NCBI GenBank assembly: GCA_965224435.1
Contig: OZ245048.1
Coordinates: 2,356,001 to 2,420,000, forward strand
Reading direction: 5' to 3'
Length of the DNA: 64,000 bases
Source: JAJRQY01 sp965224435
GTDB lineage: Bacteria; Actinomycetota; Acidimicrobiia; Acidimicrobiales; SZUA-35
Below the pieces are notes generated by a model that was not told the origin of the DNA, did not search any database, and worked only from the letters and a program-made list of their open reading frames with translations. The translations under genes and the position numbers were made by a program. This document shows, piece by piece, positions 8,633 through 17,187 of the stretch. Within the stretch, counting starts at the first letter, position 1. Every line of letters begins with the position of its first letter.

Positions 8633-9232
8633 ATGGGCCAATACTTCGACGCCGAACCAACCGTTGCCTCAGCGGCCAAGACCATCGATCTTTTCCTGCC
8701 TGATCTTTCCTTGGAACTCATGACTGACCGTGGAGTTTTTAGCGGAGACCGAATCGATCCTGGTACCAAGATCCTCTTGTCAGAAGGTCCAGAAGCGATT
8801 CCTACCGATGAGTTGATTCTTGATATCGGCACCGGCTACGGACCGATCACTTGTGCCCTGGCAAAACGCAATCCTCAGGCCACGGTTTGGGGAGTCGAGA
8901 TCAATGAACGGGCCCGGAGCCTCTGTGTTGAGAACGCCAAGCACAATGGCCTCGACAATCTGGAGGTCCGATCCCCCGAGGAGGTTCCCGGCAACCTCCA
9001 ATTTGATCGAATCTGGTCCAATCCCCCGATCCGGATTGGCAAGACCCAGCTCCATCAACTTCTCCTCCAGTGGCTCCCCCGCCTCCAGCCGCTTGGCTCT
9101 GCCCACCTGGTGGTGCAGAAGCACCTTGGGGCCGATTCACTGCACCGCTGGCTGCAGAATCAAGGCTTCATCGTTGAGCGCCGATGTTCGCGCAAGGCTT
9201 ATCGGGTTCTCGACATCACGCCAGCGCCATGA
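8633..9232 (+). CDS. RsmC-like class I SAM-dependent methyltransferase
   Basis: A small methyltransferase of 199 residues resembling the C-terminal half of RsmC (16S rRNA m2G1207) and the YbxB group. The SAM-binding motif ILDIGTGYGPI is near residue 60. The NPPIRIGK block near residue 125 is the NPP[FY]-type motif of amino-group methyltransferases acting on guanine or adenine. The ATG at 8633 is preferred over the TTG nine bases upstream. The modified base is unknown, but rRNA is likely. It starts 26 bases from the divergent def start. Confidence 0.75.
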   Translation: MGQYFDAEPTVASAAKTIDLFLPDLSLELMTDRGVFSGDRIDPGTKILLSEGPEAIPTDELILDIGTGYGPITCALAKRNPQATVWGVEINERARSLCVENAKHNGLDNLEVRSPEEVPGNLQFDRIWSNPPIRIGKTQLHQLLLQWLPRLQPLGSAHLVVQKHLGADSLHRWLQNQGFIVERRCSRKAYRVLDITPAP

Positions 9233-9293
9233 CAGCCGGACCTGTCGGCTATCTCTCCTACGCCAGTCACCCTGAACCAATGAATGAGTCGCT

Positions 9294-9827
9294 ATGACCA
9301 AACCCCTGACCCCGACCGAGCTGAAACGACTCCACCGAGATCGCCGTCGGACTACAGACTTGCGACTCTCGCTCATTTTGGATGGGGTGCAGAAACCGTT
9401 CAACGTTGGCGCCATCCTTCGCTCGGCCGCGGCCTACAAGGCGGAGACCATCTGGTTTGTTCCCCCCTCAGCCACACCAGATGAGCCAAAGGTGGCCAAG
9501 ACCGCCCTTGGCTGTGATCGCCTGCTGACCTGGTCTCAAATCCCAACTGGAGTCGAGGCCGTTGCCGCCGCGAAGGCTGCAGGCTACGTGACGGTTGCGA
9601 TCGAACTGACCACCAGTGCTCAGCCTCTCTTTGAGATTGATCTTGGCCCTGCCGTCTGCCTAGTCCTGGGTCACGAGGAGCGTGGAGTCAAGAAGGACAC
9701 TCTCGGCGTGGTCGACCATATTGGCTACCTCCCCCAGCTTGGGAAGGTTGGCTCGCTCAATGTCGCCCAGGCCGGCACGGTGGCCCTCTATGAGGTCGCT
9801 CGTCAGCGTTGGTGCGCAGCCCAATAG
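9294..9827 (+). CDS. TrmH-family (SpoU) RNA 2'-O-methyltransferase
   Basis: A 177-residue SPOUT-fold RNA ribose methyltransferase. The three SpoU motifs are present: NVGAILRSAAA with the catalytic Arg (motif 1), LVLGHEERGV (motif 2) and LPQLGKVGSLNVA (motif 3, at the trefoil knot). The protein lacks the long N-terminal RNA-binding extension of some 23S rRNA enzymes and is close to TrmH (tRNA Gm18) in size. The substrate cannot be fixed from sequence. It converges on the glycosyltransferase gene at 9861. Confidence 0.83.
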   Translation: MTKPLTPTELKRLHRDRRRTTDLRLSLILDGVQKPFNVGAILRSAAAYKAETIWFVPPSATPDEPKVAKTALGCDRLLTWSQIPTGVEAVAAAKAAGYVTVAIELTTSAQPLFEIDLGPAVCLVLGHEERGVKKDTLGVVDHIGYLPQLGKVGSLNVAQAGTVALYEVARQRWCAAQ

Positions 9828-9860
9828 TCAAGACCGTATCTACAAGCAATGCCGCTATGT

Positions 9861-10706
9861 CTACTTGCGAGATGAACGACTGGACCGGTAGGTCCTGGCT
9901 GCGATCAACAGGAACTTCGAGTCACGAATGAAGTAGCGATGGAACAAACGTCGGGGTTCTTGGACGAAACGGAAAAGCCATTCCATACCAATGTTTTGGA
10001 TCCACTCAGGGGCTCGACGTGCCGATCCGAAGTACATTTCAAAAGACGCCCCGATGCCAAGAAAGACCGGCAGCATTGCCTGGTCGGGCCACTTCTCCAA
10101 GAGTTCCTGAATGAGGAGACTGGCCTTGGGGAAGCCAATTCCGACGAAGACGTAGTCGACCTCTCTTCCGCCTCCAGCTACGTGCTCGGCAACCGCCGCC
10201 AGCGCAGTTTCCACCACACTCGAAACCTGGGTCGGGTCATTGCCGTCAATCATTGGGGGAACAACCACAACGACATCGGCATGCTCGGACCGCAATGCCT
10301 CCGCGGTCCGGTCATTGGCCGCAAGAACCAGGACACCGGCTCCAGCAGATACCAGACGAGGCCACAATTGGTCGACAAGCGAGCTTCCAGCCAAACGCGC
10401 TGCCAAGGAGACACCACAGCGCCTGGCGAGCAGAATCAGCGGCTGGCCGTCAGGAAGCACACACCAGCCCTCCGAGAAGTGGGTAGAAACCGACTCGTCC
10501 TTGATCTCGGTGAGTTGCACCACGATGTCAACGTTCGGGGTCGCAACCACTGGAAGACGATCTGGTTCTGCCCTCCAAGCCTTCGCCTCAAGGGCTTCAA
10601 CAATCCCATCGAGACTCGCGGCGTCAACCAGGCTCATGCCAAGAAATTCGCGGCGCACAAACGCGGATTGGGACGCGTCGAGCGGACCAGTCATCGGTGC
10701 AGTCAT
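9861..10706 (-). CDS. WecG/TagA/CpsF family glycosyltransferase (GT26)
   Basis: A 281-residue member of the GT26 family, which transfers an N-acetylhexosamine onto an undecaprenyl-diphosphate-linked sugar during teichoic acid, enterobacterial antigen or exopolysaccharide synthesis at the inner membrane. The family features seen are VATPNVDIVVQL, LPDGQPLILLARR, the VGIGFPKAS block, GIGASFEMYFG and the C-terminal EWLFRFVQEPRRL. The cationic tail fits the membrane-associating C-terminus of TagA. No other polysaccharide genes are adjacent, so the polymer is unknown. The 170-base gap to priA presumably holds its promoter; I see no clear terminator there. Confidence 0.8.
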   Translation of the reverse strand: MTAPMTGPLDASQSAFVRREFLGMSLVDAASLDGIVEALEAKAWRAEPDRLPVVATPNVDIVVQLTEIKDESVSTHFSEGWCVLPDGQPLILLARRCGVSLAARLAGSSLVDQLWPRLVSAGAGVLVLAANDRTAEALRSEHADVVVVVPPMIDGNDPTQVSSVVETALAAVAEHVAGGGREVDYVFVGIGFPKASLLIQELLEKWPDQAMLPVFLGIGASFEMYFGSARRAPEWIQNIGMEWLFRFVQEPRRLFHRYFIRDSKFLLIAARTYRSSRSSRK

Positions 10707-10877
10707 GCAGCTGCACCTGGACGGTGGGGTCCATGGCTCTTCAATTCAGCTCCCGAAATGGGGCAGAACTTCATTGTGAACACCGTGCGGGTAGGGAACT
10801 ATCTACTTCTATTGTCGACCAGGCGTCGCTAATCTGTAGCACTTGTCGGGGCCTCGCGTCGTTCTCACCGAGAAATC

Positions 10878-12665
10878 TCACGCTCTTGGCGGATCGACCA
10901 CAAGACGTACGCGCTCCTTCGGTCGAATGGCGTCCTCGAGGATGTCGGCCATGAGCGCAGGGTCGGCGGCTCGAAGCAGATACTTCCCATCCGCTCGTGG
11001 CCCCATGACGGCAAGATCAGATCGACCTCGTAGGGGGTCAAGAAAGGCCTCCGCTCCGGCCCCACTGACTTCGGTCAACGCTCCAAAGGGAGGGAATCCC
11101 GCTTCTTGTCTAATCTCGCTTTCGCCGCGGGCCAGCCGGTCCGGATTGGCTTCCAGAGCAGAACGTAATACTCGGTGTTCTGGACTACGGGTCTGGATGA
11201 GAAGCCGTCCGGGTGGTTTTCCTTCACGACTGCCCGCCAGTCTGGCTGCCCGAACAATCAAGCCCATCGCTTGCTCCGCCGCCCGATACCGGGGTGCTAA
11301 GAGTTCCTGGTCGAAGTCCAAGAAGACCACGGCCTCTGCCTGGGTTACCCGATGGAGCAGAGCCTCGGTTCCTATCAGGATTCGAGTATTCGGTATCTGG
11401 TCAGACTTCTGGTCCGACGTCACCTCGGCCACAGGTTCTCTCGCCAGGGCCTCCAGCTCTTCACGCGCCCGGCTAACCCCAAGGCGAAGACGTTTCAGCT
11501 TGGTGCCCGAGCAACGGATACAGATCAACGGTCGAGTCTCGGTCGGCTCATCTGGGCCTAGCCCTTTAGCCACCAACTGGCCGTCGATCTCCTTCATCAA
11601 CTGATCGCCGGTCGCGCTGCGAACAAGCTCTCCGCATGAGCCACAGGCCAGCATCTGGGCCCGGCCCTTGCGGTTCAACAAACACAGCACCCGTCCAGTC
11701 GTCGTGCGCAGCAGCTCTGCCAGCTCTGCAGAAAACAGCCCGCCCTGCGACGAATCGCCGGAGCGACGATCGATGACTCCGACAATGGGCCAGCCTGCGC
11801 GTTCTTGCGAGCGGCTGACTGTGAGGACCCGGTCAGCGGCATGAAGTGCGCTGACTGAGGGCGCAGCTGAGACTAAGACACAGGGAACATTGCTACGTCT
11901 GGCTCGCTCAATCGCCACCTCCCTGGCATGCCAGGTTGGATTGCGTTCTTCTTGCATCGCCTCATCATTCTCGTCCAGAATCAGAATCCCGGCGAGCTGA
12001 GCAACGGTGGCCCAGATTGCCTTCCTGGCCCCGATGACCATGCCACCGGCGGCTCCCAGACCCCAGTCCCGTCCAGCGAGGGCGACTCTTCCTCCGGAAC
12101 GGCGAACCTGCGCACCCAAGGCCCGGGCCTCAGCCACACTTGGCGTAACCACGATTGAATCTCCTAGTCGGGCCACTGTTTGCAGGAAAACCAAGGGATC
12201 CTCGGTCGGGGATACTCGAACAACCGTGAGCCCCGATTGAGAGAAAGCCTCGGCGGCGAGCTTCGCTAGAGGACCAACATCCGGAGCACCGAATCCTTGG
12301 GTCTGTGGTCCTGGAGGGACCGTGAACGTCATCTTGTCAGGCGAGGCCGACTTCATGATCGGTGCCAGGCGACCGGCATAGCGGTGGGCGGCCCATTGGG
12401 CTACATCGATGACTTCCTGAGATGGCCCGCGTGACGACAGCTTGGTGATTTCCTTCAGCTTCACGCCCTCCGGAGGCGTGACGTCAAGAGCCGTCACCCA
12501 CCCTCCTACTTGTCGGCCATGCAGATTGACTCGAACCAAGCTGCCAATGGCCACGGTTCCCGCCCATTTGGCGGGAACCGTGTAATCAAAGAACTTGGCC
12601 AAGCCCGAAACGTCGGGTAGCACTCGACAGACGCGAGCCACTGCCCCGGTTGTCTCGGGAGTCAC
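10878..12665 (-). CDS. priA: Primosomal protein N' (PriA), actinobacterial type without helicase motifs
   Basis: A replication-restart protein of 595 residues. The N-terminal 3'-DNA-binding domain contains VRVNLHGRQVGGWV, and the C-terminal domain contains QTRSPEHRVLRSAL. The Walker A site is missing: VSPTEDP stands where GxGKT would be, and the DEEH box reads DEND, as is known for actinobacterial PriA. The protein may therefore load the primosome without unwinding DNA. The zinc region keeps only CGSC and CIRC, four cysteines instead of the eight of E. coli. It lies nine bases after metK, continuing the long minus-strand run. Confidence 0.82.
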   Translation of the reverse strand: MTPETTGAVARVCRVLPDVSGLAKFFDYTVPAKWAGTVAIGSLVRVNLHGRQVGGWVTALDVTPPEGVKLKEITKLSSRGPSQEVIDVAQWAAHRYAGRLAPIMKSASPDKMTFTVPPGPQTQGFGAPDVGPLAKLAAEAFSQSGLTVVRVSPTEDPLVFLQTVARLGDSIVVTPSVAEARALGAQVRRSGGRVALAGRDWGLGAAGGMVIGARKAIWATVAQLAGILILDENDEAMQEERNPTWHAREVAIERARRSNVPCVLVSAAPSVSALHAADRVLTVSRSQERAGWPIVGVIDRRSGDSSQGGLFSAELAELLRTTTGRVLCLLNRKGRAQMLACGSCGELVRSATGDQLMKEIDGQLVAKGLGPDEPTETRPLICIRCSGTKLKRLRLGVSRAREELEALAREPVAEVTSDQKSDQIPNTRILIGTEALLHRVTQAEAVVFLDFDQELLAPRYRAAEQAMGLIVRAARLAGSREGKPPGRLLIQTRSPEHRVLRSALEANPDRLARGESEIRQEAGFPPFGALTEVSGAGAEAFLDPLRGRSDLAVMGPRADGKYLLRAADPALMADILEDAIRPKERVRLVVDPPRA

Positions 12666-12674
12666 GAATTGCTG

Positions 12675-13874
12675 CTAGAGGTTGAGGGCAGACTTCAGCG
12701 CATCAACTCGGTCGGTGCGTTCCCAGGTGAAGGACTCAGGATCGGTGCGACCAAAGTGGCCATAAGCCGCTGTCTTCTTGTAGATCGGACGGCGCAAGTC
12801 AAGGTCTCGCAGGATGGCAGCTGGGCGCAGGTCAAAGATGTCCATCACTGCGGCACTGATGGCCTCCGGATCAACGTTTTCGGTGCCGAAGGTATCGACC
12901 AGGACCGACATGGGCCGAGCGACACCAATGGCGTAGGCGACCTGGACCTCACATCGTGCGGCAGCCCCAGCGGCAACAAGATTCTTGGCTACCCAACGGG
13001 TGGCATAGGCGGCAGAGCGATCAACCTTGGAGGGATCCTTGCCCGAGAAGGCGCCGCCGCCATGTCGGGCCGAACCACCGTAGGTGTCGACAATGATCTT
13101 TCGGCCGGTGAGTCCGGCATCGCCGACTGGTCCACCAATAACAAAGCGGCCAGTTGGATTGACCAGAACTTCATAGTCGTCGCCAGCAAAGGCCTCGGGG
13201 ATGACTGGCCGGATGACGTGCTCGATGAGGTCGGGACGGATCATCGAATCACGGTCGATGCCGTCGTCGTGCTGGGTCGAGATCAGAACAGTCCGCAAGC
13301 GGACGGGGCGACCATCTTCGTAATCGAAGGTGACCTGAGTCTTGCCGTCGGGACGGAGGTACGGGATGGTTCCTGCTCGTCGAGTTTCAGCCAGTTGCTC
13401 TGCCATGCGGTGAGCAAGGTCAATCGGTTGGGGCATGAGAACATCGGTCTCATCGCAGGCGTAACCGAACATCATGCCCTGATCGCCAGCGCCCTGGTCA
13501 TCGATTGAATCGCCGGTCGACCCGCTCTCGCGAATCTCCTCGGACTTGTCAACGCCCTGGGCAATGTCGGCGGATTGCTCGTCGATGGCAACCATCACGC
13601 CACATGTCTTGCCGTCAAAGCCGTAAGACTCGGTGTCATAGCCAATGTCAGTCAGGGTGTTGCGCACCACCGATGGGATATCTACATAGGCGGTGGTTGT
13701 AATCTCGCCAGCAACAATGACCAGGCCAGTGGTCACCATGGTCTCACACGCCACTCGTGACTGGGGATCTTGTTCCAGCAGGGCATCGAGGATGGCATCT
13801 GAGACCTGGTCGGCCATCTTGTCGGGGTGGCCCTCGGTCACCGATTCGGATGTGAATGTAAAGTTCTTGCTCAC
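12675..13874 (-). CDS. metK: S-adenosylmethionine synthetase
   Basis: Makes S-adenosylmethionine from methionine and ATP, supplying the several methyltransferases of this window. The 399-residue protein has the ATP/metal site GHPDKMADQVSDAIL near the start, the GAGDQGMMFGYA signature and the P-loop-like GGGAFSGKDPSKVDRSAAY. Length is normal. The 21-base gap to coaBC leaves no room for a SAM riboswitch directly in front of the gene. Confidence 0.95.
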   Translation of the reverse strand: MSKNFTFTSESVTEGHPDKMADQVSDAILDALLEQDPQSRVACETMVTTGLVIVAGEITTTAYVDIPSVVRNTLTDIGYDTESYGFDGKTCGVMVAIDEQSADIAQGVDKSEEIRESGSTGDSIDDQGAGDQGMMFGYACDETDVLMPQPIDLAHRMAEQLAETRRAGTIPYLRPDGKTQVTFDYEDGRPVRLRTVLISTQHDDGIDRDSMIRPDLIEHVIRPVIPEAFAGDDYEVLVNPTGRFVIGGPVGDAGLTGRKIIVDTYGGSARHGGGAFSGKDPSKVDRSAAYATRWVAKNLVAAGAAARCEVQVAYAIGVARPMSVLVDTFGTENVDPEAISAAVMDIFDLRPAAILRDLDLRRPIYKKTAAYGHFGRTDPESFTWERTDRVDALKSALNL

Positions 13875-13895
13875 GTGATTTCGTCTCCTAGCAGA

Positions 13896-15140
13896 TTAGG
13901 TGCTGGATCTGGCCGGCTTCGTAGAAGTCTTATCGGCAGAAACAACAGTATTGAAGACAGCACGGGCGATCTCGTCCTTGCCACGCAGGGAAACCTGGGT
14001 GGTCGAGCCATCGGCACCATAAATGGTGACAGCATTGGTGTCGTGGGCAAAACCCACGTCTGGGGCGGAGACATCATTGGCGACAATGAAGTCCGCCCCC
14101 TTTCTTTCTAGCTTTGACTGGGCATTTGCTGCCAAGTCGTTGGTCTCCGCGGCGAAACCGACCAAAACCTGGCCCTGTTTCTTCTTTTGACCCAGCTCAG
14201 CCAGAATGTCAACGGTTCGTTCCAGAACGATCTGGGGTGTACCGTCGGCCTTCTTGATTTTTCGCTGGGCCACGTCAACCGGGCGGAAGTCGGCAACCGC
14301 AGCCGCCATGATGATCACGTCGGCTGCGTCTGCATACCTCGTGACCATCTCATGCATCTGTGCTGCCGTTGTCACGATTTCCTGGTTCACGGTGGGAGAA
14401 ATGGGAAGCTTGTTGGTGGTAATCAGGGTGACTCGCGCACCCCGTCGATTGGCCTCAGCTGCAAGGGCATAGCCCTGCTTGCCGCTTGAATGATTACCAA
14501 TGAAGCGAACTGGATCAATGGCTTCACGGGTGCCACCAGCGGTGATGAGCACTGAGTGATCGGCGAGGTCCTTTGGCGACAATGCCCCGCGTACGGCGTC
14601 AACGATTGTTTCTGGCGAGGCGAGTCGGCCCTTACCCGAGTCACCACCAGCTAGTCGCCCCTCCTCGGGAGGAACGATCAAGACTCCCCGCTCAAGAAGG
14701 ATCTCGATATTGTCTTGTACCGACGGGTGCTCCCACATCTCGGTGTGCATGGCGGGACAGACTATGACGGGGGCTTCGGAGGCAATCAGGGTTGCCGACA
14801 GCAGATCGGCTGAGCGACCTGTCCGGTAGTCGGACAAGATTCGGGCCGTGGCTGGGCAGACCACAATCGCCTCGGCACTTTGGCCCATCCGGGTGTGCGG
14901 AATAGGATCCTCATCCTCGAACAGGCTGGTCTTGGGGGCCTCTGAAGCGAGCGCTTTGAAGGTGGTTAGGCCCACCATGTTCAGAGCAGCATCGGTCAAT
15001 ATCGGAGTGACATGCGCTCCGAGATCAATGAGTCTGCGACAGACTTCTATCGACTTGTAGGCAGCAATTCCGCCGGTGACGCCAAGGACAATGCGTTTGC
15101 CAGCCAGTTGACCATCGAGACGAGAAAGATCGTCGGCCAT
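13896..15140 (-). CDS. coaBC: Bifunctional phosphopantothenoylcysteine synthetase/decarboxylase
   Basis: Carries out two consecutive steps of coenzyme A synthesis. The N-terminal flavin-dependent CoaC domain starts LAGKRIVLGVTGGIAAYK and has the PAMHTEMW active-site motif in its actinobacterial form. The C-terminal CoaB domain has the nucleotide-binding ITAGGTREAIDPVRFIGN and the KIKK segment. The start is ATG 15140 (MADDLS); an in-frame extension to 15320 would run through rpoZ and is not conserved. 414 residues. It sits between rpoZ and metK. Confidence 0.93.
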   Translation of the reverse strand: MADDLSRLDGQLAGKRIVLGVTGGIAAYKSIEVCRRLIDLGAHVTPILTDAALNMVGLTTFKALASEAPKTSLFEDEDPIPHTRMGQSAEAIVVCPATARILSDYRTGRSADLLSATLIASEAPVIVCPAMHTEMWEHPSVQDNIEILLERGVLIVPPEEGRLAGGDSGKGRLASPETIVDAVRGALSPKDLADHSVLITAGGTREAIDPVRFIGNHSSGKQGYALAAEANRRGARVTLITTNKLPISPTVNQEIVTTAAQMHEMVTRYADAADVIIMAAAVADFRPVDVAQRKIKKADGTPQIVLERTVDILAELGQKKKQGQVLVGFAAETNDLAANAQSKLERKGADFIVANDVSAPDVGFAHDTNAVTIYGADGSTTQVSLRGKDEIARAVFNTVVSADKTSTKPARSST

Positions 15141-15168
15141 GGCAGAATCCTCGAACAGGCCGCTGCTA

Positions 15169-15441
15169 CTAGGCGGCGTCGTCGTCAGTGTCAGAGCTTC
15201 CCCGGACCGGAACAATCTTGTCCGCAGCAATCTCTTCAAAGGCGATGCTGAGAGGCTTGCGAGCCACTGAAGTGACCTGTGGTGGAATCTTGTTGCCAAG
15301 GCCATCACCAAGCTGACCAAAGTATGAGTTGATCTCCCGAGCTCGGGTCGAGGCGAAGGTACAAAGTGAGAACTTTGAACCAGCCCGTTCCAGCAAGCCT
15401 TCGATCTTGGGGGATGTCATCGTGTTATACAACTCAGCCAT
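15169..15441 (-). CDS. rpoZ: DNA-directed RNA polymerase omega subunit
   Basis: A 90-residue omega subunit that helps assemble and stabilise the beta' subunit. It shows the N-terminal SPKIEGLLERAGSKF and the FASTRAREINSYFGQL segment corresponding to the conserved R-A-R-Q-I-N helix, plus a KPLSIAFEEIAADKI tail. The gmk-rpoZ-coaBC order is highly conserved in bacteria and supports the call. A short acidic Asp-rich C-terminus is present. Confidence 0.92.
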   Translation of the reverse strand: MAELYNTMTSPKIEGLLERAGSKFSLCTFASTRAREINSYFGQLGDGLGNKIPPQVTSVARKPLSIAFEEIAADKIVPVRGSSDTDDDAA

Positions 15442-15467
15442 TTGGCAAAACCTCCGAAAGAACCATT

Positions 15468-16040
15468 CTAGCGCCTTTGGAGCGCAGAACGGATGACCTG
15501 GTACATCTCTTTGACCGTGTCCTCGATCTTGATGTTCACGATGGGGTGTGCTCCCAGCTCCACACCAGCCGTCGCTTCTTCCTGCGCCTTGGCCAAACGC
15601 TGGGCCACCTTGTGCTCCGGATCTCCTCGATGTCGCAACCTGGCCTCTTGCTCAGCGGCGGAAGGAGCCTCGAGAAAGATCAGCAAACAGTCGAGGTCTT
15701 GGGCAATCACTTGTCGTGCGCCCTGAACATCGATCTCCAGAATCTGCACCTTTCCCGGTGTTTCCTCAGGGATGGGAGTCCCGTAATAGTTGTCAAGGAA
15801 CTCCGCGTGTTCAAGGAATCCACTGTCCTCGATACGTTGTTCGAATGCCTCACGAGTGACAAAGACGTAGGCATCATCGGCCTCACCTGGTCTTTGCTCA
15901 CGAGTGGTCCAAGAGCGGCTCAGCCAGATCTCAGACGGGTACTGCCGCAGCAACTCTGCCACCACGGTCCCCTTGCCAACACCACCAGGGCCGGAAACGA
16001 CAACAATGAGTGAGCGACTCTCGCCCGAATCTTCACACAT
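15468..16040 (-). CDS. gmk: Guanylate kinase
   Basis: Phosphorylates GMP to GDP. The P-loop is SGPGGVGKGTVV, near the N-terminus. The GMP-binding SRSWTTREQRPGE and the YYGTPIPEE motifs follow, giving a protein of 190 residues. The start at 16040 (MCEDSG) was chosen because the longer in-frame version overlaps mihF by 77 bases. This start is 13 bases after the mihF stop. Confidence 0.94.
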   Translation of the reverse strand: MCEDSGESRSLIVVVSGPGGVGKGTVVAELLRQYPSEIWLSRSWTTREQRPGEADDAYVFVTREAFEQRIEDSGFLEHAEFLDNYYGTPIPEETPGKVQILEIDVQGARQVIAQDLDCLLIFLEAPSAAEQEARLRHRGDPEHKVAQRLAKAQEEATAGVELGAHPIVNIKIEDTVKEMYQVIRSALQRR

Positions 16041-16053
16041 GAATCGAAGCTCG

Positions 16054-16368
16054 CTATCCGAACTCGGCCAAAAGTGCTTGCTTCTGTTGCGGACCAAGTC
16101 CAGCGAGACGCCTTGACTCGGCGATACCAATGGTTTCCATCATCCGCCGAGCTTTCACCTTGCCTACTCCGGGCAGGGATTCTAAGACGGCCAGAACCTT
16201 GGTCTTGGCAATGACCTCGTCTCCTTCAGCCTGAACCAGCAGCTCGGCGAAGGTGAGTGAGCCCATTTTTAGCCGCATCTTTAGCTCGGCACGCGTCCGA
16301 CGGACCTCACCCGCCTTCACCAGGGCGGCGCGACGCTGTTCGTCAGTCAGTTTGGGGGGTATAGGCAT
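16054..16368 (-). CDS. mihF: Integration host factor, actinobacterial type (mIHF)
   Basis: A 104-residue nucleoid-associated DNA-binding protein of the mycobacterial/streptomycete IHF family, unrelated in sequence to the HU/IHF fold. The conserved pattern seen is PPKLTDEQRRAAL at the start, KMRLKMGSLT in the middle and the helix-two-turn-helix LPGVGKVKARRMMETIGI, a GVGK hairpin similar to other DNA-backbone-binding HhH motifs. Its place between pyrF and gmk is the standard actinobacterial context and strongly supports the lineage assignment. Confidence 0.93.
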   Translation of the reverse strand: MPIPPKLTDEQRRAALVKAGEVRRTRAELKMRLKMGSLTFAELLVQAEGDEVIAKTKVLAVLESLPGVGKVKARRMMETIGIAESRRLAGLGPQQKQALLAEFG

Positions 16369-16377
16369 GGGCGCAGT

Positions 16378-17082
16378 CTACCGCTCAACGAGACCGGCAA
16401 ACAGGTCAGCTGCTGCTGCCGCCGGATCATCAGCAAGAGTGACGGCGCGACCAATGACGAGGAGATCGGCACCCTCGGCCAGCGCTTCTTCTGGGGTTAC
16501 CGCCTTGGGTTGATCATGTCGATCTCCGCCAGCAGCTCGAATGCCAGGCACAACGCGCAGGGTTCGGGGGGCAAGTTCTCGCAGATCTTTCAGGTCAGAC
16601 GCTGCGCAGACAATTCCGCCACAACCAGCCTCAACGGCCACTCGCAGGCGAGCCGGAACAATGTGCTCAGGAGCTTCGGCATCACTGGTCAAGACGGTGA
16701 TGGCCAGGGCTGTAGGAACAGGCAAGTCGGCCTCTCGTGCCCCGTTCTGGAAACCTTCGACCCCAGCACGGAGCATGGCCGAACCACCATGAGCATGCAT
16801 GGTCAGGTAGGAGACTCCGAGCGCGCCGGCGACGGTGGCCGAGCGAGCAACGGTGGTCGGAATGTCATGCAGCTTGATGTCGAGGAACACATCAAAGCCC
16901 ATATCGATCATTGAACCAATGGCATCGGGCCCAGCGGCGGTGTAAAGCTCTAGCCCGACCTTGGCCACGCCAAACCACGGGGACAATTGTTTCGCCAGCC
17001 GGTTGGCCAGGACCAGATCATCGACATCGAGAGCTAGCGCCATCTTTGATCGCAGTTCTGGGGGGAGGCCTTCGTTCGCCAT
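16378..17082 (-). CDS. pyrF: Orotidine 5'-phosphate decarboxylase
   Basis: Last step of UMP synthesis. The 234-residue protein is of the bacterial group I type: ALALDVDDL at the start, KVGLELYTAAG, the catalytic DIKLHDIPTT and the phosphate-binding VVPGIRAAGG near the C-terminus. The start at 17082 has an AGAAGGAA ribosome binding site; a 22-residue in-frame extension is not conserved. It is the last pyr gene, 105 bases after pyrD, and is followed by mihF after nine bases. Confidence 0.94.
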   Translation of the reverse strand: MANEGLPPELRSKMALALDVDDLVLANRLAKQLSPWFGVAKVGLELYTAAGPDAIGSMIDMGFDVFLDIKLHDIPTTVARSATVAGALGVSYLTMHAHGGSAMLRAGVEGFQNGAREADLPVPTALAITVLTSDAEAPEHIVPARLRVAVEAGCGGIVCAASDLKDLRELAPRTLRVVPGIRAAGGDRHDQPKAVTPEEALAEGADLLVIGRAVTLADDPAAAAADLFAGLVER

Positions 17083-17187
17083 ATGGGTTCTTTTCCTTCT
17101 AGTAGTCGGATTCGCGGTACCGGGTTTCCAGTATCGCATTTCCAGCAATCGGTATTTCCATTGATCGGTCGCCCCGACAAACTGGGT

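Noticed and set aside
10878..12665. PriA as a pseudogene because helicase motifs are missing
   Set aside because: Loss of the Walker A site is usual for actinobacterial PriA; the frame is complete and other domains are conserved.
13875..13895. SAM riboswitch in front of metK
   Set aside because: Only 21 bases separate metK from coaBC, too few for an aptamer.
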